DNA of 64,000 nucleotides from Blastobasis lacticolella (lineage: Eukaryota > Arthropoda > Insecta > Lepidoptera > Blastobasidae), in contig LR990068.1 in NCBI GenBank assembly GCA_905147135.1, forward strand, positions 206,001 through 270,000, read 5' to 3'. Under the pieces are notes generated by a model. That model searched no databases. It saw nothing but the letters and a program-made list of their open reading frames with translations, and had not been told where the DNA came from. Positions 58,101 through 64,000 of the stretch are shown here, in pieces (positions within the stretch are counted from its first letter, which is position 1; each line of letters begins with the position of its first letter). The translations under genes and the position numbers were made by a program.

Positions 58101-60795
58101 ATAAATAGTTTCGTAGACATAATTTTTCCTAGCGTAGATTCGTTATTAGTAAGTAGATACCATACGTTGATGAAATAGCTGTAAGCGACAAAGCCGCCTC
58201 TTGGTCCTACTTTACACTATTTTATGTGTGTGTGTTTGTTTAAATGGGGCAAATTATTCACCTTCATTCATTCAAAGAAAATATTTATTTTCTTTTAGGC
58301 CTTGATTATAAAAGACGTCGCCGACGCACGTTGCGTTGCGTTAAGTCACTGATTGGCTCACTGAAAATTTTTTCGTGCAGTTTTGTGCACAGACATACCA
58401 ACGTTTTGTGGGTTCCCTAAACGTCTACTATCACTAAATTATAGATTTCTTTTTACTGGATGACGTAGGATAATCTAGGGCGCCCTTACAGTCTTTTTCT
58501 GCGACTGCGCATTTGGGGCGCAATCGCGAGATTTGGTTGACTTTTAAATACTTAAAGTATGCACTACAAGTAAAAGAGTAATAATTTAAGAATATAGCTC
58601 TTGTCGCTTGAGCAATCGGGTATTACGGCCGGGGCACACAGAGGCGATAATTCAATTAAGAAATGTGGGATCTAATCAAGGCTTTTTATTAATCGGAAAA
58701 CTGAGTTTGCAACCCTTCATTACTTAAATTTTACAAATTAGTGCTATTTTCTAATTAGTTTGTAAGTATTATCATTCTTACGGTTCCTGCAAGTCCGTAC
58801 ACTAGACAAGTTACATAACTTAAATATTATACGCAAAAATAGTTTCGTAGACATAATTTTTCCTAGTGTAGATTCGTTATTAGTAAGTAGATACCATACG
58901 TTGATGAAATAGCTGTAAGCGACAAAGCCACCTTTACACTATTTTATGTGTGTGTCTTTGTTTAAATGGGGCAAATTATTCACCTTCATTCATTCAAAGA
59001 AAATATTTATTTTCTTTTAGGCCTGGATTATAAAAAGCGTCGCCGACGCAGGTTGCGTTGCGTTAAGTCACAGATTGGCTCACTAAAAAATTTTTCGTGC
59101 AGTTTTGTGCGTTTTTTGCATTCGCGAGATTTGGTTGACTCCTTAATACTTGAAGTATGCACTACAAGTAAAAGAGTAATTATTTAATAGTATATCTCTT
59201 GTGACTTGAGCAATCGGGTACTAGGGCCGGGCCACACAGAGGCGATAAGTCAATTAAGAATTACTTGAATTTTACAAATTAGTACTATTACTAAATAGAA
59301 TGTAAGTATTGACAGTATTACGGTTCCTACCAATTTGTATACTTGACATGTTACAAAACATTAATATTCTAGGCATAAAAAGTCTTGTAGACATAATTTT
59401 TTTCCTATAGTGCATAAGTTATTAGGTACCATACGTTAACGAAATCGATGTAAGCGACAAGGCCGCCTGTTTGTCATTTTTTCTATGGTTTTTTGTGTGT
59501 GTGTTTGTTTAAATGGGGCAAATTATTGTTCTCCATTGTTTCAAAGAAAATATTTATTTTCCCTTAGGCCTAGATTATAACAAGCGTCAAAAACGCAGGT
59601 TGCGTCGCCAACGCAACCTGCATCGGCGACGCAGCTTGCGTTAAGCTGTCTCCTCAAAATTGTATGAATTTCAAATGCGCGCGCTGACGCAGGTTGCGTT
59701 GCAAATAGTCGAGTTTTGGCTTACTTAAAATTTATTTTGTGCAATTCTGTAGACGGGCATACCAACGTATTGTGGGTTTCCTAAACGTCAACTATCATTA
59801 CAAAGTGGATTTTTTTCTGTACTCGATGACGTAGGATAACATACGGCGCTTTCACAGTCTATTCCTGCAACTGCGAATTTGGGGCGCATTTGCGAGATAT
59901 AGTTGACATAATCTATTTTAAGAGTATAACTCTTGTCGCTTAAGCAATCGGGTATTAAGGCGTGGCCACACAGAAGCGATAATTCAATCAAGAAATGTGG
60001 TATCTAATCAAGGCCATTCTATTAATCAGAAAACTGAGTTTGAAACCCTTCATTACTTGGATTTTACAAATTAGTGCTATTTTCTAAATAGAATGTAAGT
60101 ATTAGCCGTCTTACGGTTCTTACCAGTCCGTATACTAGACAAGTTACATATATCATAAATATTCTATACATAAATACTCTCGTACACATTATTTTTTGCA
60201 AGTGTGCTTTAGTTATTAGGTATTAGGTACCATACGTTTAAGAAATCGCTGTTAACGACAAGGCTGCTTGTTAGTCATACTTTCTATTGTTTTATGTGTG
60301 TGTATTTGTTTAAATGAGGCAAATTATTGTTCTTCATTCTTGCAAAGAAAATATTTATTTTCTCTTAGGCCTGGATTATAACAAGCGTCGCCGACGCAAA
60401 AGAGGCGATAATTTAATTTTAAAATGTGGGATCTACAAGGCTTTTTATTAATCAGAAAACTGAGTTTAAAAACCCTTCATTACTTGAATTTCACAAATTA
60501 GTGCTATTTTCTAAATAGACTGTAAGTATTAGCCGTCTTACGGTCCTACCAGTCCGTATACTAGACAAGTTACATTACATAATTATTCTAGGCATAATTA
60601 GTCTTGTAGACAACATTTTTCCCTAGTGTGGATTAGTTATTAGGTACCATAACTTGAAGAAATCGCTGTAAACGACAAGGATGCTTGTTGTTCATACTTT
60701 CTACTGTTTTATGTGTGTGTGTTTGTTTAAATGGGGCAAATTATTGTTCTTCATTTATAGAAATAAAATATTTATTTTATCTTAGGCTTGGATTA

Positions 60796-60898
60796 TAATA
60801 AGCGTCGCCGACGCACGTTGCGTTGGCGACGCAAGGTGCGTCAATAACGCAAATTGCGTCGACAACACAACCTGCGTCGGCGACGCTCCTTGCGTTAA
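60796..60898. repeat. CpG-rich half-site cluster (representative of array B)
   Basis: A well-preserved example of the block found in most array B units. TGCGTC and its complement GACGCA alternate at 6-12 bp spacing (GCGTCGCCGACGCACG, then TTGCGTTGGCGACGCAAGG, GTGCGTCAATAACGCAA and so on). Nearby units have similar clusters at about 33488-33560, 34325-34420, 42005-42096 and 50354-50450. CpG dinucleotides are frequent here in contrast to the AT-rich rest of the unit. Confidence 0.8.
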
Positions 60899-61413
60899 GC
60901 TGTTACCTAAAAATTGTATGACTTTTACATGCGCGCGCAGACGCACTTTGCGTTGAGTAAGGTCGAAGTTTGGCTCTCTAAAACATTTTTTGTGCAAATC
61001 TGTGCACGGGCAGACCAACGTTTTGTGGGTCTCCTAAACATTTACTATCACTACAAAGTAGATATCTTTTTGTACTCGATGACGAAGGATAATCTGCGGC
61101 GCCCTTACCGTCTAATCCTGCAATTGCGCTTTTGGGGCGCAATCGCGAGATTTGGTTGATTCTGAAATACTTGAAGGAGGCACTACTTGTAAAAAAGTAA
61201 TCAATTTCGAGTATAAATCTTGTCGCTTGAGCAATCGGGTATTAAGGCCGGGCCACACAGATGCGATATATCATTCAAAAAATGTGGGATCTAATCAAGG
61301 CTTTTTATTTATCAATATACTGAGTTTAAAACACTTCATTACTAGAATTTCACAAATTAGTGCTATTTTCTAAAATTAATGTAAGTATTAGCCGTCTTAC
61401 GGTTTGTGACATC

Positions 61414-61880
61414 CGTACCTACCCTTAGAACCGCTGACCACTGATACCTACTTGGCGACATCGATCACGCCACCGATATGTGCTAGCGAAGTCCAACCGG
61501 CACGAGGCACCGACGCAGTGTTTCACCTCATTGCAACACATTTCCGCTCGCCCCGCATCGGTATTTTTACTAATGTATAAAATGACTTTTTAGTCCCTAC
61601 CCTTAGCTTCAAATATGACCCGGATAGTTCACTTACGGAAACCAGCACCATTTTTTAGTATAGTGTTAAGTATGTTATTCTGAATAAAAAACAGCCGGTA
61701 AAAAATCAAAGTGCTTGGTTCTCCAGCGGTGACGTCACCAAGATGGCCGCCGCCGCGTTTTGAAATCTGCCTTCAAAACAGACTGTATTGTACTTAGAAG
61801 TATGTGTGGGGCATCAAATGTAGCAGAATAAAATGTGCTACAATATTGTTTTATACATTTGTTTCTGTAAAAATTATAGT
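61414..61880. other. Sequence beyond array B, nothing recognised
   Basis: From TGTGACATCCGTACCTACCC on the array ends abruptly. This stretch has no recognised repeat or gene. A CpG-rich segment (CACCAAGATGGCCGCCGCCGCG near 61737-61757) stands out but nothing indicates a promoter. Confidence 0.4.
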
Positions 61881-62410
61881 TTGAGAGATATTCAAGTTGA
61901 TATGAAAATTTTGCAAAAACATAATCCGTTTTCATTTTTTAACAACTTAGCCGATAACTTCAGAGCAGAATAATATGCTAAAATAAAATAAAGGCACATT
62001 ATAAAGCTATACAAAACTATTTTTATAATCCCAATCGGTTAATAAATAAGCGAGATATTGTAATTTTTCCTTAGCAATGCTTTTTTCTGAAATTTTTAGA
62101 TTAAATTTTAGAGATTTCCTTAGAAATAGCACCACTTGAAGCGCTATACGATTGTTTTGAGTTGCGTAAATTGCGTGAATTAATGACTTTAAATAAAAAA
62201 AATCAATGAGTTTTTAGTAATGTATATGTAAAATAAACGTATTATTATGTTTTGTTTTCAAGTTATTGTAAAAATTTTACAAAAAATAAATCCGTTTGTA
62301 ATTTTTACAATCTTACGAGTAACTTTAGAACAGAATAATGTACTAAGATAATAAAGGCACATTATTAAGCTATACAAAACAATTTTTATACAGAGTTACG
62401 CGTCAAAGTG
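61880..62410 (+). repeat. Diverged direct duplication, period about 366 bp
   Basis: The segment ending AGCAGAATAATATGCTAA..AAAGGCACATTATAAAGCTATACAAAAC (about 61955-62025) recurs diverged at about 62321-62395, and the preceding parts also correspond loosely. Nature unknown; AT-rich and non-coding. Confidence 0.6.
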
Positions 62411-62689
62411 GCAAATTGGTACCTAGGAAGTATCTTTATAAGAAACACATTAAAATTCATTATAATTTACAATATAATTGCAATAAACTTGTGAAATATT
62501 TAGGTACCTATTTTTTTCGACTATAATAATAAAGCAGATTACTGTCTAGCAAAGATAAATATTAAGGCATTACCTATCAGGCTTTACTTACAGAAACAAT
62601 TTAAAAGGGAGTTCTATGCTGGTATGCTGGTGGAGCTATCGCGGGTGCAGTCAGCCCCAGCCGCAGCGAACCCGCTTAGGTACCTATCG
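62411..62689. other. AT-rich spacer
   Basis: No gene or repeat recognised between the duplicated segment and the gypsy pol remnant. Confidence 0.4.
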
Positions 62690-63950
62690 TTGTGCATAAC
62701 AGCCAGCGCGCATGCCCGATGACCCGTGACCCGCGATCGCGAGAGACAATACAGCAGGAGCCCCCAAGGTGGTTATTGCAAATGCCGAACCTCTGCCTGT
62801 TTTTTGACAGCGGCGCAAATACTGCATTTGCGACACCAATTCTGAACATCATCCCGATAATGAAGCCAGTGAACCTTTCTCTGACCAAAGTCAGTGTTCG
62901 TTTTACCCCTAGATGTCCACCTGTTACACCATTATGTATCTCCTAGAGAACGTCATGCACCTTAACCCGAGGAAAAACTACCTAAAGGTGGTACTCTCTG
63001 CCGTTAGGCTTTTCCCATATTCGGTAAAGTATACCGTTCCGCTCTCCCATTGGGCCCAAGACGCTTTAATGATAGCGCTTGTAGGTGCCACTTAAGTCCA
63101 TCTTGGTTTCTCTGCACCACGTTCCTTCCATGCAGTGATTGGTCAGATATCTTCATTATATTCTTAAACTTCCCTCATAGATTCATTCTTCCAGAGTCAT
63201 GAAGGGCTTGCCCTTGTAAGCCTAACTGGAAATTCTTTCAATTTCTGTCTAACACAGTGCTTATATTCTGTTATATATTGTGGGAATTTGGGTTAGTTTT
63301 TAAGCACATTCCTCCGAGCAAGGCCTCCTTGATAGAGCATCAGCATTTCCAAGAGTCTTCCCGCTGCTGTGTTCAGTGACGTAGTCAAACTCCTGCAGTT
63401 GCTTGATCCGTCGGGCAACCTGTTCTACTAGGTTTTTAAAATGTAATAGCCACTTCAAGACAGCATGATCATTACGGGTACGAACTGCCAGCCGATAATA
63501 TACTCTTTGAAATGTTGTTGTGTCTTTACCACAGCCATGAGTGTTCTTTTAGTTACACAGTGGTTCCACTTTGGTCTCAGCAACGACTTACTAAAGTAAG
63601 TAAACACGACTTCTGCGTTGCCCTGTTTCTGTGAAAATACTCCTCCGATCGCCGTGTTGCTTGCATCTGTGTTGACGATAAACAGACCGCTGGGTTGTGG
63701 GTATCTTATCTTAATAGAGGAGTTTCGCATAGGCATTTTAACAGTATTTGAAAGGAATCCTTGCAGAGCTCATCCCAGCGGAATGGTTGCTTGTCTTCAG
63801 TCAGACGATGAAGTTGCATTGCAAGAGAATACTTAATAAACCGTCTGTAGTATGAGCACAGCTTAGGAGTTGGCCACTTCTGTAGTGCTTAAACTTTCCT
63901 GGGTCTGTTTAGACACCCTCTCTGGTGTCCAAACAGTTACTCAGTTGAGA
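62690..63950 (-). pseudogene. Gypsy-type pol remnant (RT end, RNase H, integrase zinc finger)
   Basis: Reading leftward from 63950: RT connection segments (WPTP, LCSYYRRFIK, LHRLTEDKQPFRWDELCKDSF), RNase H (LFIVNTDASNTAIGGVFSQ, VVFTYFSKSL, CVTKRTLMAVVKT, DHAVLKWLL, ADALSRR), then a tether (ILYRIWEKP-like) and the integrase zinc finger (GGHLGVKRTL, VQNWCRKCSICAAVKK). The frame changes at least four times. The RNase H catalytic Glu (normally in a TRRELLAV-type motif) is replaced by Thr, and the integrase core is gone. It is a different family from the element at 1-7768. Confidence 0.85.
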
Positions 63951-64000
63951 TTGCTCCTATATAAATGGCATTATCGGGATGGCATCGGGTTTAACGTAAG
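63951..64000. other. Window end, unassigned
   Basis: Fifty bases beyond the last recognisable pol segment; nothing can be said. Confidence 0.3.

Larger units (their letters stand above)
31870..61413 (+). repeat. Tandem array B (unit about 0.85 kb, about 30 copies)
   Basis: The box TTAAGGCCGGGCCACACAGAGGCGATAA recurs in one orientation at 32170, 33194, 33914, 35394, 36187, 36872, 38530, 39365, 40754, 41579, 42454, 43303, 47973, 49609, 50750, 51990, 52688, 56160, 57034, 59954, 61241 and at more diverged sites. Full units span about 835-875 bp. A unit contains, in order, that box, TAGCCGTCTTACGGTT, TTAGGTACCATACGTTG, GCGACAAGGCCGCCTGTTGG, AAATATTTATTTTCTCTTAGGCCTGG, the CpG-rich half-site cluster, GTCGAAGTTTGGCTCAC, CTATCACTACAAAGTGGATT, CGTAGGATAACCTACG and AAATACTTGAAGTATGCAC. 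No terminal repeats mark single units as transposons; they are continuous, as in a satellite. The array begins and ends in mid-unit. Confidence 0.88.

Noticed and set aside
31870..61413. CRISPR-like or phage-like direct-repeat system
   Set aside because: Units are about 0.85 kb, diverged, without short-repeat/spacer structure, and the context is an animal genome.
61720..61770. CpG-rich promoter near CACCAAGATGGCCGCC
   Set aside because: No downstream ORF or splice-like structure; a short GC-rich patch is not enough.
62692..62946. 84-codon plus-strand ORF
   Set aside because: It is antisense to the integrase zinc finger of the gypsy remnant.

Overview
The window looks like moth or butterfly (Lepidoptera) nuclear DNA made of repeats. 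I see no host protein gene and no credible tRNA or rRNA gene. The lepidopteran call rests on familiar repeat signatures: the 'CACTGCTGG..CATAGGCCTCCCCCA' motif, repeat tails reading 'GCGGACGAAGTCGCG', the 'TTATAACACCCCTC' tail, RTE non-LTR elements with an AP-endonuclease ORF, and a tRNA-derived SINE ending in 'GTCCACGAATATTTATTT'. Gene absence plus layered insertions and long tandem arrays suggest heterochromatin, perhaps W-linked or piRNA-cluster-like; that is inference.

Layout. 1-7768: a nearly complete Ty3/gypsy LTR retrotransposon on the minus strand (gag, pol, primer sites, 5' LTR complete, 3' LTR running off the window edge), inserted in an RTE LINE whose 5' end follows at 7769-8345. 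8792-11790: an old split reverse transcriptase of a type I cannot name. 11932-13178: a dead RTE LINE. 13356-17640 and 22945-26270: a tandem array with a period of about 1.55 kb (array A). The gap between its halves holds a degraded DNA transposon with a zinc-finger transposase C-terminus, a tRNA-type SINE and a long RTE LINE. 26592-30080: a CR1/Jockey-type LINE with another LINE nested in it. 30413-30645: a G-rich minisatellite. 31130-31865: a second copy of the RTE family. 31870-61413: about 29.5 kb of a second tandem array (array B, about 30 copies of a unit of roughly 0.85 kb). 62690-63950: the remains of another gypsy pol gene.

Array B is the most unusual part. Each unit carries a CpG-rich block of alternating TGCGTC and GACGCA half-sites in an AT-rich background. 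Blocks of several units recur at offsets of about 11, 14.6 and 15.8 kb. The array holds datable insertions: a 2,990-bp hAT-type element with an 8-bp target duplication, a 1,638-bp piggyBac-type element at TTAA, several SINEs with target duplications and a LINE 3' end. Some insertions are filled in one copy and empty in its sister, so the order of duplication and insertion can be read from the sequence.

No gene network is present; the genes are transposon proteins. The gypsy element is the only one close to intact: its LTRs are almost identical, gag is open, pol is open except for one frameshift near its end, and a canonical -1 frameshift heptamer joins gag to pol.
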